A DNA stretch of 64,000 bases from positions 1 to 64,000 of the forward strand of contig JAIQGF010000019.1 in NCBI GenBank assembly GCA_020072845.1, given 5' to 3'. Positions 1-9,396 of the stretch are shown here, one piece after another. This stretch comes from Terriglobia bacterium. Lineage in GTDB: Bacteria; Acidobacteriota; Terriglobia; Terriglobales; Acidobacteriaceae. A program made the position numbers and the translations under genes. Every line of letters starts with the position of its first letter. Position 1 is the first letter of the stretch. The notes under the pieces were generated by a model. It saw only the letters and a program-made list of their open reading frames with translations. It was not told the DNA's origin and did not search any database.

Positions 1-24
1 CTCGGGACTCGGGACTCGCGACTT

Positions 25-1074
25 CTACCCCTTCGCCTTCATCTCACCCAACTTCTTCAGCGATTCCCCATACGGCGCCCGCGCCACCCCCAGCTCGGTG
101 ATGATCGCCGTCACGTACTGATGCGGCGTGACGTCGAAGGCCGGGTTCTCCACCTTCACGCCGGTGGGCGCAATCTGCCGGTCGCCCATGTGCGTCACCT
201 CGCGCGCCGAACGCTGCTCGATGGGAATGCGGCTGCCGTCCGGCGTCTCCAGATCAATGGTCGAAAACGGCGCGGCGACGTAGAAGGGAATGGCGTGTTC
301 TTTGGCCAGTACGGCGACGGTGTAGGTGCCTACCTTATTGGCCACGTCGCCATTGGCGGCGATCCGGTCCGCTCCCACCACCACCGCGCCGATCTTGCCC
401 TGCTTCATGATCGCGCCCGACATGTTGTCGGCGATGACGGTGGTGGGAATTCCATCCTGCATCAGCTCCCAGGCGGTCAGGCGCGAGCCTTGCAGGAACG
501 GCCGCGTTTCATCGGCGAAGACGTGCAGCTTCTTGCCTTGTTCCACCGCCGCGCGGATCACGCCCAGCGCCGTTCCGTATCCGCAGGTCGCCAGCGCGCC
601 CGCATTGCAATGCGTGAGCACGCCGCCGCTGGCCGGCAACAGCACCGCCCCGTGGCGGCCCATGGCCTCGTTGGCCGCGATGTCTTCCAGGTACATCTGC
701 CGCGCCTCGGTGACCAGCGCCTGCTTGAGTTGCGGCAGCGGCAGCTCGCTGGCTTCCTCGAACTTACGCTCCATGCGCCGGATGGCCCAGAAGAGGTTGA
801 CCGCAGTGGGGCGCGTTTCGCCGAGGGTTTCGCAAATCTGCTCGAAATCGCGCCGCAGTTCCGAGAGGTGCTCCGCGTCCGAATCCCGCACCCCGAGCGC
901 GATGCCCATCGCCGCCGCCACCCCGATTGCGGGCGCGCCGCGCACCGTCATGTTGCGGATTGCCTCCGCCACCTCTTCGTAGGTGCTCGCTGTGACGTAG
1001 GTCTCTTCGGTCGGCAGTTTCCGCTGATCAATAAAGCGGACACCTTCTTCCGTCCATTCCAATGTCTTGAACAA
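25..1074 (-). CDS. mtnA: S-methyl-5-thioribose-1-phosphate isomerase
   Basis: Isomerises 5-methylthioribose-1-phosphate to methylthioribulose-1-phosphate in the cytosolic methionine salvage pathway. The 349-residue protein has the family layout: an N-terminal [17 protein letters not shown] stretch, VRGAPAIG near 44, the [10 protein letters not shown] segment with the likely catalytic Cys near 156, and the [10 protein letters not shown] segment with the likely catalytic Asp near 236. The frame stays open upstream to 1290, but that part overlaps pyrE and is not MtnA-like. I chose a TTG start at 1074 because a GAAGG ribosome-binding site lies about 7 bases upstream and the protein then begins as family members do. 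It follows pyrE on the same strand with a gap filled by a GAAACT array. No other salvage gene is visible. Confidence 0.93.
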   Translation of the reverse strand: MFKTLEWTEEGVRFIDQRKLPTEETYVTASTYEEVAEAIRNMTVRGAPAIGVAAAMGIALGVRDSDAEHLSELRRDFEQICETLGETRPTAVNLFWAIRRMERKFEEASELPLPQLKQALVTEARQMYLEDIAANEAMGRHGAVLLPASGGVLTHCNAGALATCGYGTALGVIRAAVEQGKKLHVFADETRPFLQGSRLTAWELMQDGIPTTVIADNMSGAIMKQGKIGAVVVGADRIAANGDVANKVGTYTVAVLAKEHAIPFYVAAPFSTIDLETPDGSRIPIEQRSAREVTHMGDRQIAPTGVKVENPAFDVTPHQYVTAIITELGVARAPYGESLKKLGEMKAKG

Positions 1075-1130
1075 AATCCGCCCTTCTTTGCTGACCGACC
1101 ACTGACCCCTAACCCCTAATCTGTTTTTTC

Positions 1131-1155
1131 TGAAACCGAAACTGAAACTGAAACT
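1131..1155 (+). repeat. GAAACT array ending at the pyrE stop codon
   Basis: TGAAACCGAAACTGAAACTGAAACT; its last T is the first base of the pyrE stop codon on the minus strand. Confidence 0.85.
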
Positions 1156-1787
1156 CACTTGCGCAGCTTGTTCAGCCGCAGGTGCTCTTCCCGGATCTCG
1201 GCAGCGGTGAAGATGGATGCGAACGGCGCCGGCGCCGCGGCCTGCTCCACGTTCGGCCGTCCGCCGGCCTCCTGGCGCTCCACCAGGCACAGGACGCCGA
1301 TGACCTCGAACCCGAACTCGCGCGCCGCCCGGATCGCTTCCACCGTCGAGGCGCCGGTGGTGCAGACGTCATCCACGATCACGACACGCGCTCCCTTCTC
1401 GCGGAATCCCTCGATGCGCTGCCCGGTGCCGTGTCCCTTTTCTCCCTTGCGAACGATGAACGCGTGAATCAGCCATGCCTCCTGCGTTTCCGCTTGCTCA
1501 CGCCCCGGCCGCCGCGACTGCACCTGCTGCGCGGTCAGCATGGCGACCGACACCACAATCGGATCGGCGCCCAGCGTCATGCCGCCGATGGCCTGCGGCG
1601 TCCAGCCGCGCCGGTACAGCTCGTCCAGAAACGTCCTGCCGGTGAGCCGTGCGCCCTCGGCATCGAGCGTGGTCGCGCGGCAATCGATGTAGTAGTCGCT
1701 GGTCCCGCCGGAGGAAAGCTTGAACTCGCCCAGCCGGAAGGACTTTTCCGCCAGCATGGCAAGTAACTCTTGTCGTGCCACGATCAT
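1155..1787 (-). CDS. pyrE: Orotate phosphoribosyltransferase
   Basis: Transfers phosphoribose from PRPP to orotate, giving OMP in pyrimidine synthesis. The 210-residue protein carries the PRPP-binding motif [13 protein letters not shown] at about 135-147, [13 protein letters not shown] near 25-37, and [10 protein letters not shown] near 68-77. An insertion of about 15 residues near 90-105 ([14 protein letters not shown]) separates the core from the [13 protein letters not shown] segment. The ATG at 1787 is the natural start; a longer open frame upstream is the antisense of the CPBP gene. Its stop codon (TGA) shares its last base with a GAAACT array, and mtnA follows on the same strand. Confidence 0.95.
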   Translation of the reverse strand: MIVARQELLAMLAEKSFRLGEFKLSSGGTSDYYIDCRATTLDAEGARLTGRTFLDELYRRGWTPQAIGGMTLGADPIVVSVAMLTAQQVQSRRPGREQAETQEAWLIHAFIVRKGEKGHGTGQRIEGFREKGARVVIVDDVCTTGASTVEAIRAAREFGFEVIGVLCLVERQEAGGRPNVEQAAAPAPFASIFTAAEIREEHLRLNKLRK

Positions 1788-1822
1788 GGTCAACAAAATA
1801 CCACGCGCCGCGGTGGCCGCGT

Positions 1823-2653
1823 TCAGGACAGTCTTTCGAAATGCCGGAAGTGGTCGCTGGCCAGGTACAGCATGCCGAACAGGGTGCCGTTGTAGCCGAC
1901 GTGGATGAGAAACGTCGTGGCCACCGACTGCGTGCGCGCTCGCACCAGGGTCAGCACGACGCCGACGAAAAATAGCAGCAGCAGCGGCGCCCAGGCGTGG
2001 GCCAGTTGCGAGGCATGGATCGACGCGAACAGCGCCGAGGTCACCACCACGCCCGCCGCCAGGCCCCAGCGGCGCGCCACTGCGGGATACAGGAACCCGC
2101 GGAAAAACAGCTCCTCGACCAGCGGGGCGAAGGTCAGCCCGAAGGCGGCCATCATGTATGCGCCCAGCACGTCGCGGAAGTACCGGTCGATGGGCAGCGA
2201 CTTCGGAATCGGCAACAGCGCCGACGCGCTCTGCACCAGCAGCGCCAGCGCCACGCCCAGCGCCATCCACCCGAACCAGGTGGCGTGCGGCCACTTCCAG
2301 CGAATCGCCGTCCAGTAGGGCCGGCCCCGCGATCGCACCAGCCACACCATGTACGCGATCACCACCAGGTACGCCGCAAATTGCGCCGGCACCATCACCC
2401 GCGCATTGCGCGCCAGGTCCGCTGGCGCCGGGCGCGCCGGACCCGCAAAACGCAGCGCCAGCCCCAGCGCCAACGTGCTCAGCAGGCCGATGGCGATCAT
2501 CGCCACTACGGCGATGCGAACCACCTCCCAGATTCCCCACTCCGGATTTTCGCCCGCCTGGATCCCCGGCCCGGTGAACTCCGCGGCGCGCTCCTCGCTC
2601 ACCGGCGCGGGCATTTCCCGTTCGGGAGAAAGAGGATTTTCACCGTTGGACAA
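1823..2653 (-). CDS. CPBP-family intramembrane metalloprotease
   Basis: Predicted polytopic membrane protein of the CPBP (CAAX protease and bacteriocin-processing, 'Abi') family. About 40 polar N-terminal residues precede roughly seven hydrophobic segments. The family motifs are present in order: EELFFR at about 180-185 (Glu pair and Arg), FASIH at about 209-213, and a second His in FLIHVGYN near 250. The start is taken as TTG at 2653, with a GGAAG-like site just upstream; an ATG 13 codons in is the alternative. It lies 35 bases upstream of pyrE on the same strand. The substrate cannot be told from sequence; family roles include prenyl-protein processing and peptide immunity. Confidence 0.85.
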   Translation of the reverse strand: MSNGENPLSPEREMPAPVSEERAAEFTGPGIQAGENPEWGIWEVVRIAVVAMIAIGLLSTLALGLALRFAGPARPAPADLARNARVMVPAQFAAYLVVIAYMVWLVRSRGRPYWTAIRWKWPHATWFGWMALGVALALLVQSASALLPIPKSLPIDRYFRDVLGAYMMAAFGLTFAPLVEELFFRGFLYPAVARRWGLAAGVVVTSALFASIHASQLAHAWAPLLLLFFVGVVLTLVRARTQSVATTFLIHVGYNGTLFGMLYLASDHFRHFERLS

Positions 2654-2759
2654 TCGCTTCCGCCTCGATCACAACTGTACTTGGATGCGATGCGGGCGGC
2701 AAATCGAGACCGACGTTTCGCCCCGCTCCGCTTTCCGTTACACTGGTCGCACTCCACCT

Positions 2760-3560
2760 ATGGTTCGTTTGTACTCGATCCTTTCTTTCGCCCGCGGGCG
2801 TTTTGCCGGCCGGTTCGTTACTCCCGCGCTGTTGGTCGGGGTTGCCGTGCTGCTGACGATGCAAGTTCCGGACGTCGAACTGCATTCGTTCTTCAGCATT
2901 TTTCTGGCGGCGGTTGCGGTTGCGGCCTACGTGGGCGGATGGCAGGCGGGCGCCATTGCCTCGCTCTTTTCATTGATCGCGAGCGACATGTTTTTCCTGT
3001 CCCCAACCTGGGCCACGGCCGCTCAGGGCAGCGTCATGACGCGCGTCCGTGCAGCGCTGCTGATCGACAACCCCAGCGACTGGGTCCGCCTGATTGCCTT
3101 CGCCTTTACCGCATCTGTAATTTGCCTGCTGGCCGCGCTCATCGCGCGCAAGGAGCAAGCCTTGCATGGGGCGCAGCAGTTCCTGACCGAACAGCAGCAC
3201 GAGATGGAATTCCTCAAGAGCACTGCCAAGATCTGGTCCTGGGAATACGATTTGCAGACCTGTCGTGTCACCTGGACCAATATGTACAGCCCGGTGGTGC
3301 TGCGTCGCGAGGAGCCGCTGGACAGCTGGTTGGATTCCATCCACCCCGACGACCGCGTCCGCGTCAAGAATGCCCTCGACCGTGCGCTGGTGGAAGGTGA
3401 GTTCGAAGCTGAATACCGCGTCCTGGTGCACGGATCCGAGCCGTGCCGCATCATGGGCCGCGCCGTGCTTTATTCCATCGGCGGCCACATTGCTGGCTTG
3501 CGCGGCATCGAGATTGATCGCGAAATGCGCGCCGCCGCCGCTTCCCCTTCGCCGGTCTAA
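2760..3560 (+). CDS. DUF4118-like membrane domain with PAS domain, no kinase
   Basis: A 266-residue protein with three to four hydrophobic segments in the first 130 residues (pattern resembling DUF4118, the KdpD-type sensor membrane module), a short coiled linker near 130-150, then a PAS-like domain: [18 protein letters not shown], the SIHPDDR signature, and the PAC-like [10 protein letters not shown] segment. It ends there with no histidine kinase, GGDEF or other output. It starts divergently from the CPBP gene and converges on uvrA with overlapping stop codons (3557-3560). It is probably a sensor that acts through a partner, or a remnant of a longer kinase. No frameshifted continuation is visible. 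Confidence 0.75.
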   Translation: MVRLYSILSFARGRFAGRFVTPALLVGVAVLLTMQVPDVELHSFFSIFLAAVAVAAYVGGWQAGAIASLFSLIASDMFFLSPTWATAAQGSVMTRVRAALLIDNPSDWVRLIAFAFTASVICLLAALIARKEQALHGAQQFLTEQQHEMEFLKSTAKIWSWEYDLQTCRVTWTNMYSPVVLRREEPLDSWLDSIHPDDRVRVKNALDRALVEGEFEAEYRVLVHGSEPCRIMGRAVLYSIGGHIAGLRGIEIDREMRAAAASPSPV

Positions 3561-6391
3561 ATCAACGCCGCCCGCCGGGCGAAATATTCCGCCAGCGCCT
3601 GCCCGGTGTACGACTTCCTCAGCTTGGCCACCTGCTCGGGCGTACCCTGCGCCACGATCCGCCCCCCGTCCTCGCCGCCCTCCGGTCCAAGGTCCACGAT
3701 CCAGTCCGCGTTGGCGACGACGTCGAGGTTGTGCTCGATAATGATGATGCTGTTGCCCAAGTCCGTCAGCCGGTGCAGCACGTCCAGCAGTTTGTGTACG
3801 TCATCGAAATGCAGCCCGGTCGTCGGCTCGTCCAGCAGGTAGAGCGTGCGCCCGGTTTGCCGTTTGGATAGCTCGCGCGCCAGCTTGATGCGCTGCGCCT
3901 CGCCGCCCGACAGCGTCACCGCCGACTGCCCCATGTGGATGTACCCCAGCCCAACGTCCACCAGCGTTTGCAGCTTCTGCCGCACCTGGGGGATGTTCTC
4001 CAGCAACGGCAGCGAGTCCGAGACCGGCATCTCCAGCAGGTCGGCGATGGAATTGTCCTTGTACTTCACCGCCAGGGTCTCGTGGTTGTAGCGTCGCCCG
4101 CCGCACACCTCGCACTGGACGTAAACATCGGGCAGAAAATTCATCTCGATGCGGCGTTGACCCTCGCCCTGGCACGCTTCACAGCGGCCGCCGGGCACAT
4201 TGAACGAAAAGCGCCCCGCCTTGTACCCGCGCTCGCGCGATTCCGGCAGCATGGCGTAGAGATCGCGGATGTGCGTGAACACGCCGGTGTAGGTCGCCGG
4301 GTTGGAGCGCGGCGTGCGCCCGATCGGCGACTGGTCAATGCGGATGACCTTGTCAATGCTCTCCGCGCCCGCAATGGATTTGTGTTCGCCGGGATCTTCC
4401 CGTGACCGGTAGAGCTGCTTGGCCAGCGCGCGATAGAGAATGTCGTTCACCAGCGTGGATTTTCCCGAGCCCGAAACCCCCGTCACCACCGTCATCACGC
4501 CCAGCGGGAAGCTGACGTCGAAGCCTTTCAGATTGTTCTCGCGCGCGCCCAGCACGGCGATGGCGGTGCCGTTGGTGTGGCGGCGCTCCGCCCGGTGCGG
4601 AATGCTTTTCTTGCCCGAGATGTACTGCCCCGTCAGCGACTCCGGCGCCTGGATGATTTCCTGCGGCGTGCCCGAGGCGACCAGCGCCCCGCCGTGCCGC
4701 CCCGCGCCCGGTCCCAGGTCCACCACGTAATCGGCGCGGCGGATGGTCTCCTCGTCATGCTCCACCACCAGCACCGTGTTGCCCAGATCGCGTAACGACT
4801 CCAGCGACTGCAGCAGCCGGTCATTGTCGCGGTGATGCAGCCCGATGGACGGTTCATCCAGCACGTACAGCACGCCGCGGAGTTTCGATCCGATCTGCGT
4901 GGCCAGCCGGATGCGTTGTCCTTCGCCGCCCGACAGCGTCGCCGCCGAACGGTCCAGCGAGATGTAGCCCAGCCCGACCGCGTTCAGGAATTGCAACCGC
5001 TCGGCAACTTCATTCACCACGCGCCCGGCTATCTGCGTTTCACGCTCGCTGAGCTTGATCTGCGGCACCGCGGCCCCGGCGCGCGACACCGGCAGGGCCG
5101 TGAAATCGGCGATGGACATTCCATTCACCTTCACCGCCAGGCTTTCCGGCCGCAGGCGTTGGCCCTGGCACGCGGGACACGGGGTGGCGCTCATGTAGTT
5201 CAGCAGCCACTCGCGATAGCTTTCCGACGTGGACTCTTCCAGCATCTGCCGCAAGAACGCCAGAATGCCGCGCCAGCCCAGCCGGGGCGCTCCATTGCCC
5301 TCCGCGCCATAAAGAAGATAGCTCTGGGCTTTGGCCGGAAGTTGCTCGAAGGGCAGGTTCAGGTCAATGCCCGCCGCCTCGGCCGCGATCTGCAGCATGT
5401 GCTGCAAGTTCGCCGAGCCCGAGCCCGGCCCCAGTCCGCCGTCCAGCAGCGGCTTCGACCAGTCCACGATCAACCTCGCGGGATCGAAATCGTACTTGCT
5501 GCCCAGCCCGTTACATGCCTTGCACGCGCCGTAGACGCTGTTGAACGAGAACGACCGCGGCTCCAGCGCCGGCACGCTGATCCCGCAATCCGGACACGCC
5601 AGCCGCGATGAATACAGGTGCTCCTCGCCGCCCACCACCGCCACCTGCACCAGTCCGCCCGCCAGTTTCATCGCCAGCGCCACCGATTGCTCCAGCCGCT
5701 TCTCGATTCCCGGCTTCACCAGCAGGCGGTCAATCACCACTTCAATGGTGTGGTTCTTGCGCTTGTCGAGCCGGATGTCGTCTTCCAGGTTGACCAGTTC
5801 GCCGTCGATGCGCGCCCGCGAAAACCCGTGCTGCGCCAGCTTCTCCATCTCTTTCTTGAATTCGCCTTTGCGCCCGCGCACGATCGGCGCCAGGATCATC
5901 ACCCGCTCTTCCGGCTTCTCGGCGTCCCCGGCGCCCCCGCCGTCGGCGCGCTGGGGTGAAAGCGCCATCACCCGCGACACGATCTGGTCCGCCGACTGCC
6001 GCGAGATCGGCTGCCCGCACTTCGGGCAATGCGGCACCCCGACCGAGGCGTACAGCAGCCGCAGGTAGTCGTAAATTTCTGTGATCGTGCCCACCGTGGA
6101 TCGCGGGCTGCGGCTGGTGGTCTTCTGCTCGATCGAGATGGACGGGCTCAGGCCGTCAATCGCATCCACGTCCGGCCGCTCCATCTGGTCGAGGAATTGC
6201 CGCGCGTAGGCCGACAGCGTTTCCACGTACCGCCGCTGGCCCTCGGCATAAATGGTGTCGAAGGCGAGCGAGGACTTGCCCGAACCGCTCAGCCCGGTCA
6301 CCACGGTCAGCGTGTTGCGTGGAATTTCGACGTCGATGTTCTTGAGGTTGTGTTGCCGCGCCCCGCGCACCGAAATCTTGGTGATTGTCAT
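3557..6391 (-). CDS. uvrA: UvrABC excinuclease subunit A
   Basis: Damage-recognition ATPase of nucleotide excision repair, 944 residues, the usual UvrA length. The first ABC module has Walker A GLSGSGKS at 33-40 and the signature [12 protein letters not shown]; the second has GVSGSGKST and [12 protein letters not shown], with Walker B-type [12 protein letters not shown]. Two zinc-finger CxxC pairs are visible (CPDCG...CKACNG and CEACQG...CEVCGG). An acidic Gly-rich insertion ([14 protein letters not shown]) lies near residues 145-160. The ATG at 6391 begins [20 protein letters not shown] as in the family; 48 further upstream codons do not align. A promoter candidate lies near 6519-6548. The stop overlaps that of the convergent PAS gene. 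Confidence 0.98.
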   Translation of the reverse strand: MTITKISVRGARQHNLKNIDVEIPRNTLTVVTGLSGSGKSSLAFDTIYAEGQRRYVETLSAYARQFLDQMERPDVDAIDGLSPSISIEQKTTSRSPRSTVGTITEIYDYLRLLYASVGVPHCPKCGQPISRQSADQIVSRVMALSPQRADGGGAGDAEKPEERVMILAPIVRGRKGEFKKEMEKLAQHGFSRARIDGELVNLEDDIRLDKRKNHTIEVVIDRLLVKPGIEKRLEQSVALAMKLAGGLVQVAVVGGEEHLYSSRLACPDCGISVPALEPRSFSFNSVYGACKACNGLGSKYDFDPARLIVDWSKPLLDGGLGPGSGSANLQHMLQIAAEAAGIDLNLPFEQLPAKAQSYLLYGAEGNGAPRLGWRGILAFLRQMLEESTSESYREWLLNYMSATPCPACQGQRLRPESLAVKVNGMSIADFTALPVSRAGAAVPQIKLSERETQIAGRVVNEVAERLQFLNAVGLGYISLDRSAATLSGGEGQRIRLATQIGSKLRGVLYVLDEPSIGLHHRDNDRLLQSLESLRDLGNTVLVVEHDEETIRRADYVVDLGPGAGRHGGALVASGTPQEIIQAPESLTGQYISGKKSIPHRAERRHTNGTAIAVLGARENNLKGFDVSFPLGVMTVVTGVSGSGKSTLVNDILYRALAKQLYRSREDPGEHKSIAGAESIDKVIRIDQSPIGRTPRSNPATYTGVFTHIRDLYAMLPESRERGYKAGRFSFNVPGGRCEACQGEGQRRIEMNFLPDVYVQCEVCGGRRYNHETLAVKYKDNSIADLLEMPVSDSLPLLENIPQVRQKLQTLVDVGLGYIHMGQSAVTLSGGEAQRIKLARELSKRQTGRTLYLLDEPTTGLHFDDVHKLLDVLHRLTDLGNSIIIIEHNLDVVANADWIVDLGPEGGEDGGRIVAQGTPEQVAKLRKSYTGQALAEYFARRAALI

Positions 6392-6397
6392 GAACGA

Positions 6398-6420
6398 CTT
6401 ATGTGGCGCGGGCGCCCTCG
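6398..6420. repeat. GC-rich REP-like hairpin in the uvrA leader
   Basis: GCGGGCGCCCTCGCCCGC forms a short, very stable dyad just upstream of the uvrA start codon. A related GGCGCCCTCGCG fragment occurs near 52048. It probably belongs to a dispersed extragenic palindrome family. Confidence 0.5.
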
Positions 6421-6518
6421 CCCGCGAATTCCGCGCCCGACCCGCGGACCATGTCCCTTGGAGATGTGGACGGTTCCCCTGAAAGGTCCCAGAGTAATGA
6501 GGCGCAACTGTACTCCGT

Positions 6519-6548
6519 ATCTTAGTTGCCAACACTAGCCAGCGTCAA
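6519..6548 (-). promoter_or_regulatory. Candidate sigma-70 promoter for uvrA
   Basis: Read on the minus strand: TTGACG (5/6 match to -35), an 18-base spacer, then TAAGAT (4/6 match to -10). It would give a leader of about 120 bases before the uvrA ATG. I see no clear LexA operator here. Confidence 0.5.
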
Positions 6549-6665
6549 CGGGAGCTACAGTGTTCAGTCCGTCGGCAACTCGTGGCGATGTCGGTGAGCC
6601 AAGCGGCCATCGATCTGCGACCAAAGCCTGCCCCGAGCGAAGTCGAGGGGACCAACGACGTTGTT

Positions 6666-6887
6666 ATGACCGAACATTGTTGCCAAACGCTGCGCGACGC
6701 GGTGGACGGAGACGCGATCCTCAATCAGCCGCTGCGCACCATGCACGGTCGCATTCTCAACGAAATCGATTCCGACTATGCCGTGCGCTCGCCCGAGGAC
6801 CGGCCCAATCTGTACCCGATCAATTTCTGTCCGTTTTGCGGACGAGCGGTGTCGCGGACCATCTGGAACGCGGAAAAGAAAAAATAG
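6666..6887 (+). CDS. Small protein with CPFCG motif, unknown function
   Basis: A 73-residue protein beginning MTEHCCQTLRDAV and containing a C-terminal NFCPFCGRAV segment. With the HCC pair near the N-terminus this could bind zinc, although only one CxxC knuckle is complete. The frame is open upstream to 6582, but that extension runs through a dispersed CCCGAGCGAAGTCGAGGGG repeat, so the ATG at 6666 is preferred; no strong ribosome-binding site is seen. I do not recognise the family. The residue composition (no low-complexity, sensible hydrophobic spacing) suggests a real gene. Confidence 0.5.
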   Translation: MTEHCCQTLRDAVDGDAILNQPLRTMHGRILNEIDSDYAVRSPEDRPNLYPINFCPFCGRAVSRTIWNAEKKK

Positions 6888-7037
6888 TTCCTCAGTATCT
6901 CGGTGCAAGACGATGAGCAAGAGTTCCGACAACCGATCGTGCGACGCCTTTCCGCTTACCCGTGAGCGGTTCGGAGGCGTCCGGGGTGGCACATCCGGAG
7001 TTGCCGGTTCCCGCTTCCAAGGAAAGGTCGGTCGGCC

Positions 7038-7208
7038 GTGAACCCGTTGATCGTCGTTCTCACGCTTCTCGTCACCATCGCTGCCGCGCTCGCCCTGGGC
7101 GTGGCCCTCGGCTATGCCGCCGTCTACACCATTCTCCGTGCCATGCGACGACAGTCCCGGAGCGTCACCGAACACGCCCTCGCCGCCACCCAGGCCAGCG
7201 GCGACTAG
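7038..7208 (+). CDS. Small single-pass membrane protein, unknown function
   Basis: A 56-residue frame starting GTG: VNPLIVVLTLLVTIAAALALG and onward gives one long hydrophobic helix (residues 4-32), then a basic RAMRRQSR segment and a polar tail. This is the layout of small bitopic inner-membrane proteins with a positive-inside cytoplasmic tail. A GGAAAGG purine run lies about 11 bases upstream. It is not assigned to a family. Confidence 0.4.
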   Translation: MNPLIVVLTLLVTIAAALALGVALGYAAVYTILRAMRRQSRSVTEHALAATQASGD

Positions 7209-7251
7209 ACGCCTCATTGCTCGTCTCTTGGACCTGATTATCTTTTGAGTT

Positions 7252-7299
7252 TGTCATTCCGACCCTGAGCGGAGCCGAAGGGGAGGAATTGCGGTTTTT
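7252..7299 (+). repeat. Dispersed GTCATTCCGA...GAGGAAT module
   Basis: One of several related intergenic modules (see also 22965, 46272, 51151, 54047, 56378, 56446) of the form GTCATTCCGA, then a GAGCGAAGCCGAAG-like core, then GGAGGAATCTG and a T-run. Here it leads directly into a GAAACT array. Confidence 0.75.
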
Positions 7300-7313
7300 C
7301 TGAAACTGAAACT
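7300..7313 (+). repeat. GAAACT array 2 bases from the STN-protein stop codon
   Basis: CTGAAACTGAAACT, at the end of the dispersed module at 7252 and 2 bases from the minus-strand stop codon at 7316. Confidence 0.85.
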
Positions 7314-7315
7314 TC

Positions 7316-8140
7316 TTACTCCTGCTGCGGCTGGCGCCGGCCCTGCTGCTGCTGCTGCTGCTGCATTCTTTGCAGCTCCTTCAGCAACTGCTCTGGCGTC
7401 TTCACTTCGTTGGGCTTTCCCTGCTGGCCCGGTTCCAGGTTTGGCGGTCCGGGTTGCTCAGCTCCCGATACCGATTGCGGAGGCGGCGGTTGGTACACGG
7501 GCGGTTGGTACACGGGCGGCTGGGGTTCTGCCGCGGCCTCATCGTCGTCGGCGTTTATTTCCGGTCGTCCCGCGCCGCCGGCGATACGCGGCATAATCAT
7601 TTGCTGGCTGCCGCCTGGTAGCGGGATCGAGGCGTCGTTCCCAGGTTTCCCGCCGCTGCCGCCGGCATGCGGCGTAAGAATTATTTCCGACAGCGCGTCC
7701 GGATCGGTAGGCGAGCCAATCACGATGTAGTCGAACCGCGATCCCTGCAGCAGCGACGCCAGCACATCGCGCGGATTCCCCGGCCCGAGCTGCGCGGCGG
7801 CCCGATCGTTGGCCGTGTCCGCCGGCATCTCCACCCGCGCTCCGGTGCGCGCTCGCACCGCCGTCAGGATCGAACTCAACGTCGAATTTTGTGCCTGGAT
7901 GCTGAGCAGTCCGTCCTGATACGTAACCTGCGGCGGCACCGGCGTCATCTGCTCCGGACGCGGCGGCGCCACCACCTGGGGCGGCGCTTGCGACGGTGGC
8001 TGCGCTGCCGGGGCCTTCGGCGATTTCACCACGGTGCGCGTCGCGCGCGGTCTCGCCGGCCCCTGCCCAGGCCCTTGCGCCAACCCGCTTGCGGTTAGCC
8101 CCGCCGCCAGCCCCACCAACGCCAATTTGCGAATCGCCAT
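7316..8140 (-). CDS. Secreted protein with STN/secretin-like domain and poly-Gln tail
   Basis: A 274-residue exported protein with an N-terminal signal peptide (MAIRKLALVGLAAGLTASGLAQ). A Pro/Ala-rich linker leads to a domain near 70-150 (VTYQDGLLSIQAQNSTLSSILTAVRARTGARVEMP...DVLASLLQGSRFDYIVIG) that reads like the STN short domain found at the N-terminus of secretins and TonB receptors. The C-terminal part is low complexity: a tandem PPVYQ repeat, then a Gln-rich coiled tail near 255-265. No secretin barrel follows, so it may be a periplasmic or envelope adaptor. Family assignment is by pattern only. Confidence 0.65.
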   Translation of the reverse strand: MAIRKLALVGLAAGLTASGLAQGPGQGPARPRATRTVVKSPKAPAAQPPSQAPPQVVAPPRPEQMTPVPPQVTYQDGLLSIQAQNSTLSSILTAVRARTGARVEMPADTANDRAAAQLGPGNPRDVLASLLQGSRFDYIVIGSPTDPDALSEIILTPHAGGSGGKPGNDASIPLPGGSQQMIMPRIAGGAGRPEINADDDEAAAEPQPPVYQPPVYQPPPPQSVSGAEQPGPPNLEPGQQGKPNEVKTPEQLLKELQRMQQQQQQQGRRQPQQE

Positions 8141-8275
8141 TGGAGAAATTCTACACCTTTTCTACGATGCCCATGAGTGCCCGTTTTGGCCCCTGGTGAT
8201 GGCAATTTGAGCGTCTGAACTGCCGGAATCCAGCATCCAATCGTGTATAGCGTCATACTAAAGACTGAGAGTCCC

Positions 8276-9274
8276 ATGATCAGCAATTCGTGCCGGCGGC
8301 GTGCCTCGTTCCTTGTCCTGCTCGTCGTTGCCCTCGCCGGCCCGCTGGCCGCGCAGAACTGCCTGACTGCCGACGATCTCGATGCCGGCGCCCGGTCCAC
8401 GCTCCAGAACACCGCACAGCAATTTTTCCGTATGTCCGCCGCCGGCGACTATGCCGGCATGAAAGCCGCTTCCGTTCCCTCGCTGGCCGCCAGTTTCGCC
8501 GGAGTCGAAAGCGCCGTCACCGGCCACAAGCCCGACTTCACCGGAGCGCAGGCCACGCCGTCGGCCGTTTACGTGTTGGAAAACGCGGCTAAGGCGACCA
8601 TGGAACGCGCCGAGTACTATTGCGGCGTTTTCAACTCGCAAGACCGCGTCCTGTTCGTGATTCCCAACCTTGCGCCCGGACGCTACGCCGTGGTCACCGA
8701 GGACGTGAGCGGTGGCCGGCAGCCGGTGAAGCTCACCTTCGTCTTGCAGCAGCAGGGAAACCACTGGGCCCTGGCCGGCTACACCGTCAAACCCACGCAG
8801 GTCGCCGGCCACGATATGAGCTGGTATCTCACGCAGGCGCGCCAGTACAAATCCCGCGGCCAGAACCTGGCTGCTTACCTCTACTACCTGGAAGCTTGGT
8901 ACCTGTCGCAGCCGGTCGAAATCGAGTACACCGTGCAGCAGGACAGGCTGGCCGACGATATGCAGCAGGCCCGGCCCGCCGATTGGCCCTCGCCTAGTCA
9001 GCCCATGAACCTGATGGCAGGGGGCAAGACCTACCGCGTCACCCAGATCTTCCCCGATAGCGTGGGCAACGATCTTGACCTGATCGTCAAGTACCAGGCC
9101 GCCACCGACCTCTCCAACACCGCCGCCGCTTTCCAGGACAACCTGGCGGTCATCAAGGCAGTCGTGGCCAGGTATCCCGAACTCCGCGACGCCTTCGCCG
9201 GCGTGGTCGCACGCGCCGTGGACTCCTCCGGCCGCGACTACGGCTCTCTGCTGGCGATGAAGGACGTGAAGTAG
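8276..9274 (+). CDS. Secreted protein, unknown function
   Basis: A 332-residue protein with a clear signal peptide (MISNSCRRRASFLVLLVVALAGPLAAQ, cleavage after AAQ). The mature part has a region near 30-60 resembling a small helical repeat (STLQNTAQQFFRMSAAGDYAGMKA), a beta-rich middle (FVLQQQGNHWALAGYTVKPTQVAG) of the kind seen in DUF4878/NTF2-like folds, and a helical C-terminus. I do not recognise a named family. It is divergent from the STN-domain protein with a 135-base gap. The ATG at 8276 is chosen because it begins the signal peptide. Confidence 0.6.
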   Translation: MISNSCRRRASFLVLLVVALAGPLAAQNCLTADDLDAGARSTLQNTAQQFFRMSAAGDYAGMKAASVPSLAASFAGVESAVTGHKPDFTGAQATPSAVYVLENAAKATMERAEYYCGVFNSQDRVLFVIPNLAPGRYAVVTEDVSGGRQPVKLTFVLQQQGNHWALAGYTVKPTQVAGHDMSWYLTQARQYKSRGQNLAAYLYYLEAWYLSQPVEIEYTVQQDRLADDMQQARPADWPSPSQPMNLMAGGKTYRVTQIFPDSVGNDLDLIVKYQAATDLSNTAAAFQDNLAVIKAVVARYPELRDAFAGVVARAVDSSGRDYGSLLAMKDVK

Positions 9275-9285
9275 CGATTTGCTTT

Positions 9286-9352
9286 TGCCATCGACCAACG
9301 ACCATCGACCAACGACCCGCCGCCAATCGCTAATTGCTAACTGCTAATTGCT
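9286..9352. repeat. Gene-boundary arrays CATCGACCAACGACC and GCTAATTGCTAA
   Basis: Two short degenerate tandem arrays follow one another: CATCGACCAACGAC repeated twice (9290-9318), then GCTAATTGCTAACTGCTAATTGCT (9329-9352). The first recurs near 17400 and 55386, the second near 62505-62575. They fill most of the gap between the secreted protein and scoA. Confidence 0.8.
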
Positions 9353-9396
9353 CGCACTACAATCATTCGTTTCCCATTCCTCATCCGGACTTTCTT

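Noticed and set aside
1075-1290. 72-codon upstream extension of the mtnA frame
   Set aside because: It overlaps pyrE, has no MtnA-like sequence and no ribosome-binding site; a TTG with GAAGG upstream gives the family N-terminus.
1997-3400. Long plus-strand frame across the CPBP and PAS genes
   Set aside because: Arg/Gln/Pro-rich composition typical of antisense of a GC-rich gene; the CPBP motifs are on the minus strand.
6392-6535. 48-codon upstream extension of uvrA
   Set aside because: It reads through a REP-like hairpin and shows no UvrA similarity; a promoter candidate lies beyond it.
6564-7217. 217-codon minus-strand frame
   Set aside because: Low-complexity His/Arg/Gly composition, with two small plus-strand genes and repeats in the same region; no motif.
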